Shown: positions 11,409-25,163, counted from the first letter of the stretch. The stretch: 64,000 nt of DNA from Chaenocephalus aceratus (GCA_023974075.1 CM043789.1:30687238-30751237); one strand, 5' to 3'. A program made the numbers and translations. Notes: generated by a model from the letters alone, not told the origin.

Positions 11409-12646
11409 CAGAGGTGGAAAATATACTCAATTCCTTTACTTAAACAAAGAAAAAATAATATGGTCTCAAAATACTCCAATAAAAGTACATCTAAGATAGG
11501 CCTATACAGAAGGGTGTCAGCTAAAGTATCAGAAGAAAAATAACATGAAGAATGTTTTTTTCACAGTAATCCATTGAATATATTATTGTTCTGTTTACAT
11601 TACAAAGGAATACATGTGAGAGCAATTCAAATGTTTGTAATGGAACCAATTCAGGATCATTTCTAATAATATAGCATACTGTATTATCTAACACTACTGA
11701 ATCATTTTATAAAAGCAAACCATGTGTTTTTGTATGTAAAGGAGTAACAGTAGCCTAACTTGATTGTTGCATTCATGTAGTGAAGTTAAAATAGAAAATG
11801 TACCTCTCAAATATATGGAGAAATAGTATAAAGTAGCACAAAGTGAAAATAGTAATGTCAAGTGACTTCAGTATGGTAATTGAATAAATGTAACCACAAC
11901 ACAGCCCTTGGAAAACCGCTCCCAGCACACCTAAGTTATGACGTAGTTTGTTACATCCCACCACCGTACTGTACTTACAGTACCGTAAAGAGAAAATGCT
12001 CAATAAAAAAATGTCAAGTGTGTTAAAAGTGCAATCCTGACATATTTCATCCAGTCCAAAGTGGACTATGGGGAAAAAAAGCACAAAAGCTTAAAAACTG
12101 TACTGATAAAACAACTGAGAACATATTGTAAATCAAGGCAAATATTATTTGAACAAGCTCATGGTTTGAAATGGCAAACATTGAAAGGCAAAAGTATTAT
12201 TAAAACCATGTACATCATCACCTTGGTCCCATCATATACTCTGGGAAGAGATTACTGTACACCATTTGTTTGATATTGTATAATATTTTTCGCTCCCTTC
12301 TCTTTTTTGAATAGAGGGTGCATAACATTCAACTGAGGGTGCAATGCAAGGAGGAGATTATTGGCCAATGGTTACATGACCCCAACAATTGTTATGACAT
12401 CATAAAGTGGCCAAAATCTGATCAGCTCATTTTCAGACAGGTTTTTATATAAATGGATCAGGGCAAAAAGTGAGCGAATATTTGTTCCTGAAACTTTCAG
12501 AATGCCTTTACACAGACAGAGGGGACACATGTTTCTGTATAAAAGACATGACAAAGTGGATTTTGCATAATAGGTGTCTGTTCAGTACAGAGTGGAATTA
12601 GTACTTTTAATCAAGTTAAAGAATCTGAATACTTTTTCCACAACTG
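11409..12646. mobile_element. hAT-like non-autonomous element with imperfect terminal inverted repeats
   Basis: The left end starts CAGAGGTGGAAAATATACTC. The right end, read inward on the other strand, starts CAGTTGTGGAAAAAGTATTC. Both resemble the CAGAGGTGTAAA-type ends of Tol2/Ac-like hAT elements. About 1.2 kb separates them, and no transposase was recognised inside. I could not find a clean 8-bp target duplication, so an old copy or a later nested insertion is likely. Confidence 0.55.
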
Positions 12647-12656
12647 GTAAAGTGTA

Positions 12657-13600
12657 TAGAGCATGGATGTATAATAAGAACTGGATACAGCGTGGGAGGC
12701 GGGGCCTCATTCATTCCTATTAGAGTTGCTCATTAGCGCATGATGATAAAATGGCCCAACTTTTGAGAGAGTGAAACGTCACAGATTACCCGGCATGCCT
12801 GAGAAGTACCCGTATGTGCGCTCATAGCGCATGCGCAACTTTAACCAACATGCTCGTTCACATCAAGCACGTCAATTTGCGTACACGTAACAGCACCGTG
12901 CGTTCATGACAGCATGGTAATGGCTTGTTATTATGCAGTTAGCAGCTAGCGGCTAGCTAGTAATTATGCTAATGTACACATCAATCGTTATGTACTTCTA
13001 TTATGCTGTAACAGGATCTAGTGATATCCAACAGAGCTTCATTTAGCATGAAAGAATTATTGCACTGTATATATATATATATATATATATAAGAAGCTAC
13101 AGGAACGTTAATCTACGTCGGTAATATTAACTTTATTTAATACAACATTTACGGTACAAGATTTACATCATACAGCCCATGTAGTATAATATTTTACAAA
13201 TGATGAATTACAGCAAACATGTGCAATATATCCATTATTACAGCTCCGTGGGCTGGCAGTAAGGCGATATGGGTCCGTTGTTATTGTGCATCCATGGGTA
13301 AAGAGAAACTCATGTAGTGCTGAACACGTAACTTGAACGTGCCGGGCAGCGCGGTCCCGTGGGTTAGATGCGCGTTCATAATGCCGAGGGAAATAACTCT
13401 CAGAATAACGTTATTAGCACATTTTTACAACTTGAGGAACGAATGTTTTTAATAAGGGCTATACAAGTGTTCATACTGGGTTTTTTTTTTTTTTTTTTTT
13501 AAATTATCCAACGAGTTACAGACCACTCTTTCCCCATGTAAGTCAATGGGAAAAAGTGTTTCCGGGCCTGGCAACCAAACGGATATGCAGTACCGCCATC
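12657..13600. repeat. Suspected repeat-derived stretch before shisa5
   Basis: From about 12690 the sequence (GGAGGCGGGGCCTCATTC and onwards) resembles a dispersed fish repeat, and another repeat-like piece (AAGTCAATGGGAAAAAGTG) lies at 13542-13560. Between them are (TA)n at 13068-13092 and a 20-T run at 13481-13500. The boundaries and class are uncertain. Confidence 0.35.
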
Positions 13601-13749
13601 TGAGTCCGGCGCACTGCCCTTCCGGGGGGAGGTGGATATGGGCGGGGTCTCTGCGGTGTGACGCGGCCGGGGAGCAGACGATAGCTGCGACGGCAGATCA
13701 CTCGGTTAATCGGAGGTCAAGCAGCTGGATCCGGGAAGCAGCGTTAGAG

Positions 13750-16700
13750 ATGGCGACAGGCCTGCCCAGTATTGTTGTGTTGGCGTTATGTGTGATTCTG
13801 GCCCCTTCTTGCTCCGGTTAGTATCAATTTGTTAACCCGAATCTATCGTTTTTTCTTCTTTGTCTCTGTAATTGTTTTTATACACTGACCGTTTTTTTCA
13901 CCTAAGCTTGGTTGGCTAGAAATCGAGGCTTTACAAAAAACATATCGAGGGCGATGTCAGCAACGTTAGCCTCGCCACCGACTCTGTTTAAGTTAAGTTA
14001 CAACATTGTTCTCACATTGTAACTTTAGGTTGTTAACATTCAACATGTTAATGGAAAATCAACTGGTCCGTCGGGTTTTCATGATTTAAAGGAAACGCCG
14101 ACTAATTTGGGGGAAAAAACGGACTAAACTGTTTTTGCTGTTTCCCCAAACATAGTTATTTTCCAATATAATATGATAATTTTCAGATAGGATTAATGTT
14201 CTGTCTTTCCATAGAAAAACACAAGCTATTGCAGTATTTATAAAACATGAACAGCTCTAGCTAAACAACCCCAATTTGTATAAACAAAGGTTGACGTATT
14301 CAGGTAGAATCAACTCCTCTTTATACTGATTTGTCAATAACTAAACATTATAACCTTAATTGAATATAGGATTTAATGCAATAGGTGGATAGATAAACAG
14401 AAAATAAATAAAAAATACAGCCAGCAGTGAAGTGAAAGTGTGGCCACCAGAACGATGCGAGCTGTGAGAATGAAAGCATGTGAACAATGAGGTAATGCAT
14501 GTTATTTAATGTAATTTAAAAGTTTTAAAAAAGTCCGGATAATGACTACTATGGATATTATTAAATATCAATACACATATTAATTTGATTGTATCTGCAA
14601 CTTAGTACTGTTCTTTTTCTTTTCTTGAGCAACCAAATCAAATACTCACAATGCTTAATATAGAAGAAGACAACATTTGACACTTTTGCCTAAAACATTT
14701 AGTCTATCCTAAAGACTTCCTGTAAAGTTTTCTGTCCATTATCAAATCGATAAATGGACTAAGTGTTTTAGTTTCATTAGGTTGTTCTAAACCATATAAA
14801 ACCAATATGTTCTTGTTTTCCATGTGTGTCTTTCATCAAACTACTTTCATATTACTACTCATATTTGACCCATCTCTGGCAGGTCAGCACCATATAGCTT
14901 TGTCCTAAGGGGTAGCTAGCTAACCTTTCTGTTTGCTCTCTTGCAGCCGGGGACAATGACTGTCAGGCATCCAATCACCAATCCTTCCAAAAATGCACAA
15001 TAGGATTTTGCTGTGGAAGCTGCACAAACAGATACTGCTGTTTTGATACTTTCCATAGGCTGACTGACAATGCACAAGATCACTGGTATTCTATGTTATT
15101 TTGTAATGGATTGTTAATTGCCTTGAACCAGTCTCTCTTTGTCATTTTTATAAAATGTGTCGTCACAGTTAGGAAACTATGCAAAACACAGTAGCACGTT
15201 GTTGTGACTGTTATTGTGTATTTATAATGTTAACTATCTTTTATTATTCTCTACCAGGAACAACATTAATATTCTTGTGCCTGATTGTTTTCCTTGCTTT
15301 TTGTCTTTTACAGTGAACTCTTTAACGATTTTTCCTCACCAATGCCCATGGTGCTTGGGATTGGGGGCTTCGTCACCATTTTGCTCATCTTCATCTGCTG
15401 CTGTGTGTGTCCCTGCTGCTGCCTGTACAAGATGTGCCGCAAGCCAAGACGTAAGAGAGCTTCCCCTAATGATTTAATCTCTCTATTGTTGTTGGTGATG
15501 CTTTGTGGATAAAGACCTGGGGCGTCATTTATAAAGGGATATACGCTCAAAAAATGGCGTACACCAGTTTCTACGCAATGTTTGCGATTTATAAAATACT
15601 AACTTGAAGGGAAAATGTGCGGTCCTCCACGCAAACTCTAACCCATGCGTACGCACTAAGCACAAAAACGGGAGAGACGAGAAACTGCGACACCGTTGGA
15701 AGAATGGAGAGAAATATGTGGAAATAATACCATAAATAAAATGTTACCTCTCATTTATCATATATGAAGAATTCATTTTCAAACATTGATTACAGCCAAT
15801 CTTAAAATGATTAAACAAACGCCTGTTTGAGACTCCTCAGTGCACACAAAAACATAACTTGGAGAAATAAATAAATACGGATATGTTATTTAAAACCACC
15901 TTGAATATGTTGTGCTAATGTTATGAAATGTTTTCTCATAAATGATGCGGTGAGCAGGAGGACAGAATTCCGTCTAAACTGAGGCCGTTTTGCATTTCTA
16001 TAGGTTGTAGATACGAGCATGGTTTTATATACTATCATGTTTAATCGTTTGCCAATACTTGATAAGTCGCTCGTAAAACACAGGAGGTATGGAAACTAAG
16101 AACACCATATGTGGTAAATTGTACAGCTAATATAACACAACACATTAGTTGTATTTCCTTTAACTGGTGGATATAGGGTTGCTGCGGGGAGGGGGGTGGT
16201 TGAGACGCACGGGCTGCAGTGGAGACGCTGCGCACAGCTGATCGACAGCTGGGACACAAACCACCAAATACAAAAACATAATTCAGATCCAGTCGTCATG
16301 ACTCCACTCCGGAGGGATTCCCCGATCATTTCTTAGAGTTTCTCATCAAGGGGGGGGTCTCCTGTCCCCGGTACAAACTGCTACTCTGGTTCAAACTGCA
16401 TCCACCAAACAATATGATTTATCTCGACCTCTCCAAAATAACCAAAATCTGACACAGTGTGGAGATGTCTTTTTTAGCTGTTCTGTCGTCATTTCCTGCG
16501 ATCTTCTTCATAAAGTCAGTCAAAATGAATGAATGGGTGTTTCTTTGACTATTTATAGGCAAATATGGGCGTTACGTGAAGCCCGCAAAAGCTGCACCGC
16601 ATTTCGAGTCGATTGTGATTTATAAAGGGAAACTGGCGTAGGAAGTGCTGTACGCACTTTCCTCGCCGGTACGCAATGTTTGGTGAATCGGAAAATGTCG

Positions 16701-19700
16701 GAACATTTCTGTACCTATTTTTTGGACTACGTAAGCAACCTTCCCACGTGAATGCTACGCACAGCGTTATAAATTAGGCCCCTGGCATGTGGTTTATTGG
16801 CCACAAGTTGACCGCCTACATATTTTTTTCATTTCTATATTAAGGAGTGCAGATTTAACAGACAATACAACCATTTTTCACATTTCCTGGTTTTGGTTTT
16901 CTTATTACAGGAAATTGCACTACTACTCCTCTTTTGTTACATATAAGGACACAAACAGAATCCCCCACCCTCATAAGAACTGGAAAGACTGCCTAAATCT
17001 TTACAAAAAACTATGTTTCAGGTGCACCAAGCATACTGTAGATGCAAACACTCTATGTAAGACTCTGATGCCTCGTTTATTTGGTTGTTTTCTCAATCGT
17101 CTCCATATTTAGTAACCATATCTTTAGCAACAGGGAACCGGCAGAAGGGCAGCATTTGAGGAAACTTTTTTTAACCTTTATTTCCATGTAGCAAGGTGTC
17201 ATTCTTCTTAACTATAGAAAGACATTACAGCTAAAGTAACTACTATCTTACAAAAGGTCTTAGAAGCTTTTTGATGAATGATGAGGTAGCATGAAGTAAT
17301 TACTGGTAGAAGGATTGGGCAATATGATATGATATACTAGAAGACAATGTAGTTTTTGTTTTGCTTACTAGTTCACCAGCCAAATCTTAATAATTGTGCA
17401 TGCTCTAACTACCTGACCAAAACAAAAACCGGTTGAACGCAACAGGACTTGAACAAGAAAACAGTCTTTAATCTAAAATGTATTTGTTTGCATGAATATG
17501 TCAACTTGGGCAGGTAAATTGTAAAGGGGCCCAATTGACTTCCTCAAACAGATCAAGGAAGTAGTTGTCAATTTGACTGAGGAAGAAAATAATTTTGATT
17601 TGCATTTTAAGGTGTTAAAGCAATATGTCCCTTCACTTTAACACATGAGCCCTGATCAACCAGTTTGAGTATTGTTAATTAGTTAGGTATTGTTTTATTC
17701 AAGTACCATGGTAAAGAGGTTGTTCATCTTGTGAGTAATGTGTTGATAGCATGTGGTTCTGTTGCTTCTGCAACATGTAGATGCATAGGTTTCATGCACA
17801 GCTTCTTGACAGCTTTTTACTTTGCGGTAAATTAAATGTGTTATTTGTTTTGGGGGGATCTGCGTTAATGAAGAAGTCAGACTCTTGGTTTCCAGTGTGT
17901 TGGAGTATGTGTCTGCTTAGTTTTGAAAACTCAACATCAGGGGACTCATTTTAGGTCTGCTGGCCAACCCACCACATGAATTTCATTACTGCAGTGACAG
18001 AGTCTCACTAATAACATCGACATTGAGACGCAGAGAAGTCCCCGAATCACTAGGAAATGTTACACTAACAACAGTTGCAAAAGGGAACTTTATTTATTGA
18101 ACTTCTCTCTATACAGAGCTGTGGGGTTCCTGGTTTTTATGTCTCTCATGCTGCATGCTGTGCAGGTTTTCACTTGGCTTTTTTGTGAGCTTCTGTGGTG
18201 AGCAATGTAACTTGCAGGATGATAACCCACCCGTATAGTCATCAGTGGTAATTGCTAGTTGGAGTTTGTGCTTTACCTAGATCTAACTTTAGTTTAATCA
18301 CCAGAAAGATCATGCCCTTACTTCGTTTATGCTGCTGTTGTATATGGCAGGGCCTGTTCATTTTTCCATGCTTCGAATAAGGGCATTAATCTGATGAATT
18401 AAGGTGCTTAAAAAGCACGTTATTGGAAAATATTGTTTTAATCAAACTGTTGTTCAACGATTAGCCTTTGGATATTCAATATTTTTGTGATTGTCAACCA
18501 ATTCATAAAAAGCAAAGTATGACCAAAACAAACGAAAAGTTGATTATACTAACAAGTAATGTCTGTGTAGCCAGAGCCTGATATATTATTCCTGTGTGAT
18601 AAACAAACATGGGTGTGTCCACCCATTGCACAGGAACCTCTTCCTTAATTACCAGGAACATGTCTATACACTGTAGTTCATTATGAGTCAGTCCAACTTA
18701 CACCAGTTATTTGACGATAACAAAAATACAGAATATTAACACCCTCATTTTTTTCGTTGGCGCTACCAATAACATTGGGTTACTCTGTAAGTACTTTGTA
18801 TAGCTTTATTTACATCACCTGCATTAATGTAACCCTTTTCTTTAAATGTTTTCCATTAACATCAAGGGAAACAATGCTTGGTACAGGGAGTAATGTAAAT
18901 ATAAGCTGTGCTGTGAGTCTCTACGTTCACGTTCCAGACACAGAATTAGGGTCTGCATCTCTGTTGTTTTTAAGCAGGAACTGTGTGCCTCTGAGCAGCG
19001 AAGACCGAGTGAAGCTCAACGAGTCTTTACATGCGAGTTTATCTTCAGCCTCTAAAGTCCTTTTCTCTCTTTATAGTGCTCCCACTTAGGGGCGGCAACA
19101 ACAATTACTTTCATTTCCATTATGGATGCTGTTGATTATCTTCTTGATTTATGTATTAGTTCTTTTTCTATAATGCTTAAGGAAATGGTGAAAAATGTCA
19201 ATACATTTTGCTCGAAGCTTGTTTTGTCCTAAAAACTCAAAGCTTTGCAGTTTACGCCATAGAGGATTAAAGCAATTAGAAAATATCCACATTTAAGAAG
19301 CTGGAAATATACTTTTTTTTACCTAAAAATAATAATACAAAACAATCTATTAGCTGATAACTTGTGTATTAATTTTGGTATCTCTACTAAAACTGGACAA
19401 CATGCATCATGTCCAGCCATTGACTTGCTCATCCAGAGGAATTCCTAAAAAATGCCCCAAAGTGGAGTAAGGCACCTTGGTACTGTTTGAGTTTGTGAAG
19501 CACATGCGCACACCGTCACATTCCTGCTCCTCCTGTCAGATTGGTCTTCACAGCCAGCTTGTTCAGCTTCTGCCATTCAGCATTTAAGCTCACGCAGAGA
19601 GAGTGCTAGGCTGAAACATGCAGACAGATATGTAGACTCCCTACTTGGGCTGTTGCATGTTGGGATCAGATCCAGGAATGTCAGAGCTCCACCTCTTATG

Positions 19701-22197
19701 ACTCATTGTTTCCACGACAACCACAGTGGGGAAAACTCAAGACCATCCCACGTCATTTACAGGAAGTGGTCGTGATGACTCCCTCTGTGCCGGGGAAAAA
19801 AAATATGGTGGGGGAGTGACGGACACACACAAGCTCACACATGCATCTTTCTTCCAACAGAAATACAATCAAGAGTACGAGCTAGGGTGGTTCATTGGTT
19901 TGGTTTCTGTTTGATATAGATTTATGGAAATCTTGTGATAAAACAATGTTAAGCTTCCTTGATTGAAAACGTAATTAGCACTGCACTTTATTGCCTTATG
20001 TTCCATTTTAGCTTCAGTTTATGAAAATACAAGATGTGCTTAGGTACATTAACCTAAGAAACATACACACTCAAACTGCATACGGCCTCCACATCCTCCA
20101 CCACAAGAATAGGACGCACAGTATGCTATCGAAAAGGCAACACCCAGGGAAAAGAAAGTCCAACAAACACATACAGCTGCTCATAAAGCTGAATTTGTGT
20201 AACGAGATAATCACTGTTGTGAACTCAGATGAACCTGTAAAGAACTTCATTTAACTTCTCTACTCTTCTGGTAGCTTTGAAAGTCAAAGGAAACTGTTTA
20301 GAGGTATGTTTGTGTGTAAATAAACATGTACCAAAACACATGTATTTGCTCCATTGGAAATTACACCCTTGGGTCCCTGTAGGAGACGGCCTGATTTAAG
20401 TCTCGCTGCATTTTTGTTGAACAAACTGATTATGAAATCTGAACTTCTCTTTTGTTTAGATATTGTAATTATATATTTGTATTATTCTTTGTGGTAGTGG
20501 TCATGCTTTGACAATGACTGCTGGTTAACCATGTGACTGAGACTTATTTTAGGACTTTTGTATGCCAATGTTAGGTTTATGTCAGCCAACCAAAAACTAG
20601 CAGATAAGACAAGACTAACTTAAATTGGTATACATTAGTTTTAATTTAGCCTTCTTGCTCAGCAACTCCTCCCATCACTTCAACTGAGACTGTGATTAAA
20701 CCCTTGCCTCAGCTTTCGTTATCTGTATTTATAATCTGTTTCTGTGTTGTTTTTGCTTACAGCTGTGATAGCTACCACCACACACACCACTGTGGTTAAC
20801 ACCGCTCCTCAGCAGTACCCCCAGCAGCCAACCTCAGCCGGACAGCCACAGACCTACCAGGGGGGCCAGTACCAACCCTACAACCACGTCCCAGTGCAGC
20901 CCGGTTATGGTGCCCAGCCTGCGCTCCAAGGCTATGGACCACAGCCGGGGCCCCAAGGCTACGGAGCACAGCCGGGGCCCCAGGGTTACGGAGCACAGCC
21001 CGGGCCCCAGGGTTACGGAGCTCCAACCATGCCAACACCACCCTACCAAGGACAACCGTTCACAGCCGTACCACCACCATCATACTCGGAAGCCAGTGAG
21101 TGTGGATTTTTGTAATAACCTAGACAAAGAGTTACAGGGTGTGCCGCTGCCAAAATGAATATAGAGGAAACACTGTGATGACAGCCTGTTGTCAAACTTC
21201 CCTTTCTGTAACACCTTCCCAGTGTAATTATCATCACCATTTTGTAACACAAAACAATGAAACCAAACTAAATGTATCCTTTTAAAAGGGATATGCAAAA
21301 GATGGACCAACGCACAATTTACTGTTTTAACCCAAAGTCTTATTCAACGACCTGGATGCATCTTTGAATTTACTCATCGAAGCTCCAGAAATGTTATCTT
21401 CCTCTGAATGGATTTTAGCATCTTGTGTCTATTTCTTTCATTAGTATAGTTGTCTGTGTACTTAATACTGAATTTAAAATGGGTACATTTTGTATTGTAT
21501 CTGTAGGCAATGGCTGGAAATTAAGTTTAGTATAATCCAGTTTATTTTTATGTAGCACACACATATATAAAAAAAGACTGTAGACAAAGTTAGAACATTT
21601 GAGCAGGCGATGTTATACGCAAAACATCTTTGTGAGGATGCCTGCGCTAATAAATATCAAGTCATGCCAAAAAAGTTTCAAGAGTAAGACATAAAAGTTT
21701 ACAATGAAATACAAGACTAAGTAGTGTGTTTTTTAAAACAACCAGCCCGCTACAGAAAAGTACCCATAAACACAAGATACTGACCCCTTTAATAAGACTG
21801 TAGTGTTGAAAAACACGCAAACCACGTGATGTATTTTGGGGCTTCAATGTAGCTGCAGTCGGAAGTGCGGGTGGGATAAATGCTGGGATAAAGTCGGGTC
21901 ATGTCTACATGTTTTTGAATAGAAAGTTAAACGTTTTGGTTACTTTTGGTTGACAGAGCATACGTTTAACTTTACTGTTGGAGCATTTGCAGCACTTTGT
22001 CCTCATGCCATGTTTTCTTTTTGTTTACAGTTGGTCCCAGCTACCCTCCCAACCCGATGCCTTACAGCCAGGCTGCGTTCTCCCCCGGCCAGCCGCCGTA
22101 CCCTCTGCAGCCCCCCGGCCAGCCGCAGCCCACCGCTCCTCTCCCAAACAAGGACTTCCTGGCCCAGCCCGCCTACAACCCAGATTTCAATGGATAG
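13750..22197 (+). CDS. shisa5: Shisa family member 5 (scotin-like membrane protein), five coding exons
   Basis: Coding exons are 13750-13816, 14947-15085, 15314-15450, 20763-21095 and 22031-22197: 843 nt, 280 residues, all phases joining. The start MATGLPSIVVLALCVILAP is a signal peptide. Residues about 23-75 form a cysteine-rich Shisa ectodomain (FCCGSC, YCCFD). One membrane segment follows at about 80-105, ending in a cysteine cluster (CCCVCPCCCLY) and basic MCRKPRR. The long cytosolic tail is rich in proline, glutamine and tyrosine, with a GYGAQPGPQ tandem repeat (residues about 162-201) and a PPPSYSEA motif likely to bind WW domains. Family members act in the ER and nuclear envelope; mammalian SHISA5/scotin is p53-inducible and pro-apoptotic. 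Whether the fish protein does the same is inference. Intron 3 (15451-20762) holds a transposon-like element. Other SHISA paralogues are less likely given the proline-rich tail. Confidence 0.9.
15519..16782. mobile_element. Non-autonomous DNA transposon in shisa5 intron 3
   Basis: The left end GGGGCGTCATTTATAA and the right end, read inward on the other strand, GGGGCCTAATTTATAA are inverted repeats with two mismatches. The 1264-bp interior repeats GTACGCA and GATTTATAAA motifs near both ends and has no transposase frame. No clear target duplication was found. The superfamily is unresolved; Harbinger-like is one option. Confidence 0.6.
20903..21022 (+). repeat. shisa5: 27-bp coding minisatellite in shisa5 exon 4
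   Basis: Four successive nine-residue units of the form GYGAQPGPQ (the first ends ALQ, the second has GYGPQ) are followed by a partial GYGAP. The unit length is a multiple of three, so copy-number changes keep the frame. Confidence 0.85.
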
Positions 22198-23986
22198 TGG
22201 GCCCCAGTCATACTCTCTCAGCCACTTAAAACGTGCTGCAGCATTTTTCAAACTTGGCAGACCTGGAAATGTGCAATCTAAATGGGATAAAAAGATTGTT
22301 TTGTCTGTGTGTTTTGATTATAAAATATGTTATAGTTGTTCTGTAAAAAGGTTGCCAAGTGAAAATGTTGATGTTATCGGCTCCTGTTGCATGGACTTAC
22401 AATATACAAGTGGCACAATTGTTGTTTTAAAAAGAAGAAGAAGTTATTAGTGACTCAATCTTGGTCATTTTAGTAAAGTACAAATACAACCACTAAGTCT
22501 CTATCCTGGCCCGACCCCACAGAACCTGCCTGACCTCTTCATCCACCATCCACAGTGATGGTGGTCACAGCCATTATCTCATTGCTTTCTTACCTTTATT
22601 TTAGGCACAAGTCCTTTGAACTTTTTTTCCTTTACTTTATGATGCTTTAATGTGTTATTTGGGAACAAATCAGGTCAAACGTGTCACACTTGTCACTAGA
22701 GGTGTCCTTGTGGAAAGTATACCTCTCATTGTTTATGGGGTAACAGGGCTTTTTAACTCTGCAGCAAAAGGGAATGCTCAAGTTGATTAAACAAAAAAAG
22801 CCTTGCTTATGTTTTCAGTTACAAGAGACACACAAATTGTTCTTTAATTTTTTTACTCAGGTTGTTTATCTTACAATATGTTTTTCTGAATTCAACTGCA
22901 TCGGCAGCTTTGAATTAAATAACCAAATGAGCTCTGTCCCTTTTTTTTAATTTTCTAAACATCAACAGAAATACAAATGTTATGCTTACAAAATGCAGGA
23001 AAGAAAACTGTGCCTTCTTAGCCACATTATGTTTGTATCACACTTAGTGTGCATGTCATTTACAACTGTTTCAAATACTATGTTTGAGTTATTCATGTTT
23101 GTTTGTCACATTGTTTTTGCCACATGCAACTTTTCAACTTTCTTAACTGAACTGTGTACTTTATGCATCTTTTAAAGGTCATACTTTTTTTATTCAGTAT
23201 TGTGTTACTTGCCTTGTCTTTTCAAAGACTGCACCAGCATAGAAGTAAGGGATACATTAGTAGTCTTTTGTTTTATACAAAAACAAATATGCCTTTCTTG
23301 CTTTGCCTTCTAACTTCTGCTTTGTGAAATGACTTGAACTGTTATGCTAAAATTACCTTTTTTCTTGTGACCCAGCTGAACCTGGAGAAGTACGGTCACA
23401 GTTCATGTGATGAGAGCATTTGGTCTTTTGAGCCACCATGACTTTTCTACTTCCTCTCTTTAGACTTTAGTCGTGGTCAAAGAACTAGTACCAATAGTCC
23501 AATTCAATGTTTCATTGTCACAGGTACAGGTATCAGAACGACCATCAGTCACATCTATGCTGTGGCTCTTTTGGTTTTTACAAACTTACATATGAGACAT
23601 GCCAGTCAATTATTGGTGCCTAATGTCCTTGTATATGTTTGCTATTTGCAAAACAGTTAGTCCATGAAGAATGAGCATATGTTACTTACATTGATCACAC
23701 ATTTGTCTGTGTATTACATTGTGGGCTTGCCTTTTGTGTGAAATCTTCCTTTATAAATGTGTCCTGCCTGTGATTTCAGTCAAGTGTTGATTCTTTAAGA
23801 GTACTTTAATATGGTTGTTTGTAATTGTATGTGGACTATATCCTTAGTGTTCATAATGAAAGACAAACCAGCAGAGATGTACACTGATTCCATCTGTTTT
23901 TCCCCTTGCAAGAATAATTTTCATTGATACTCTGACATTATGTGTACATTACTTTTATGTGGTTTAAAACCCACCATTCCTGCAAA

Positions 23987-23996
23987 AATAAATAAA
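23987..23996 (+). terminator. shisa5: shisa5 poly(A) signals
   Basis: Two overlapping AATAAA hexamers lie about 1.8 kb after the shisa5 stop codon, with no better gene between. The 22198-23980 stretch is therefore probably the 3' UTR, and I see no coding sequence in it. Confidence 0.55.
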
Positions 23997-24009
23997 AAAA
24001 TATTTTTTT

Positions 24010-24770
24010 TCCGTTTTACCCCAAATTTGGTTATTACTTTTTTAGAATAGAAGAATAAACTATTTAATGATTACATATGAAAATACCAACCAACACTAAG
24101 ACAATGAGCAATTGAGTTTAAGTAGTCCAAAATCACAACTTTATTCTAGAGTGACTTTACAATCTGTAACATATGACCAAACTCTGTCTTTAGACCCTCA
24201 CACCCTCAGAAGAACAAGACTGAGAAGCTTACATTATTAGCCCAGGCTAAAGCTGTTGGTAATATCTAGTTAGTTTTTCAGATATGTTTGAACTGGACCG
24301 TTTCAACCATAGATATGTTTTCAACTGTGACCAGATGATGGCGCTAAATGAAAAGTTAAAGAAGATCACCAGAGGGAAAACCAAATTTGCATAAAGGTTT
24401 TGAATATAATTCAAATCTATCATGACTTTAAAAAAAAAGAAAAATAGCGTGAGATTACTTTTATTGTTTGTATTTATGAAAAAAAAAAGTATTGTATGTA
24501 GTAGGAAAGTACTAATGCATCTTCCAGAAGCTAAACCGGAAAATATTTCAAAATAAACGACGCGCTTGCGTAAAAGGAAAACAATAAACAAGTGCATCGT
24601 GTACAACGCATATGTAGATATTATATAGTAAACAAGAAGATTGTTTCCATGGGGTGTTCGTATAAAAGTAAATTCCGAAAGAAATCAGAACATGTTTTCT
24701 CAACAATACATGTAAGATATTTTACATTGAAGACATATAAAGTTTTACTTCCGGATCAACTGCCGTGACT
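24010..24770. other. Intergenic stretch between shisa5 and sys1
   Basis: AT-rich. The 119-codon minus-strand frame at 24247-24606 is low-complexity (runs of F, N and K) and looks spurious. Nothing else was recognised. Confidence 0.5.
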
Positions 24771-24779
24771 TCCGTGTTG

Positions 24780-24902
24780 TTAACAAGCTACAACTGGTCG
24801 GCTACAAGGCCCGGTTTATTAACTTTAAAGTTTTTAAAACTGTCAGCAACCGACGGGATTATCGTGAATACGGCCCAGTGAGACCTTCAATTCAGTATTC
24901 AG
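24780..24902 (+). other. sys1: Possible non-coding exon 1 of sys1
   Basis: A CpG-containing stretch ends in a plausible donor (TTCAG|GTCTG). The next acceptor in front of the sys1 start is at 27155. Linking the two is inference. If correct, intron 1 contains both the repeat at 25164 and the Harbinger-like element. Confidence 0.35.
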
Positions 24903-25163
24903 GTCTGTATCTACTGTCTGTATGTTTTATTGAAACGGTTTCTCATAAAGAAAACAACCATGAAACATGGTGTAACTTGTTCGTTTTTTTCGTGTTGTTG
25001 TACCGTTAGATGAGATGCTTCAGGGTTGTTTTCACCCTCCGTTAATGTCTTGTTTACTTGGCTTTTATGTTAGCTTAAATTATATTTATAGCTCGGTTAA
25101 GGTAGTTTAGTCAAGAGTGTGACGATGCTAACAGCCTGTAGCTAACAGCCGTTCAGTTTGTGT

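Noticed and set aside
22198..22450. Open frame extending past the shisa5 stop
   Set aside because: It is in a different frame and lies in the 3' UTR; the shisa5 frame ends cleanly at NPDFNG.
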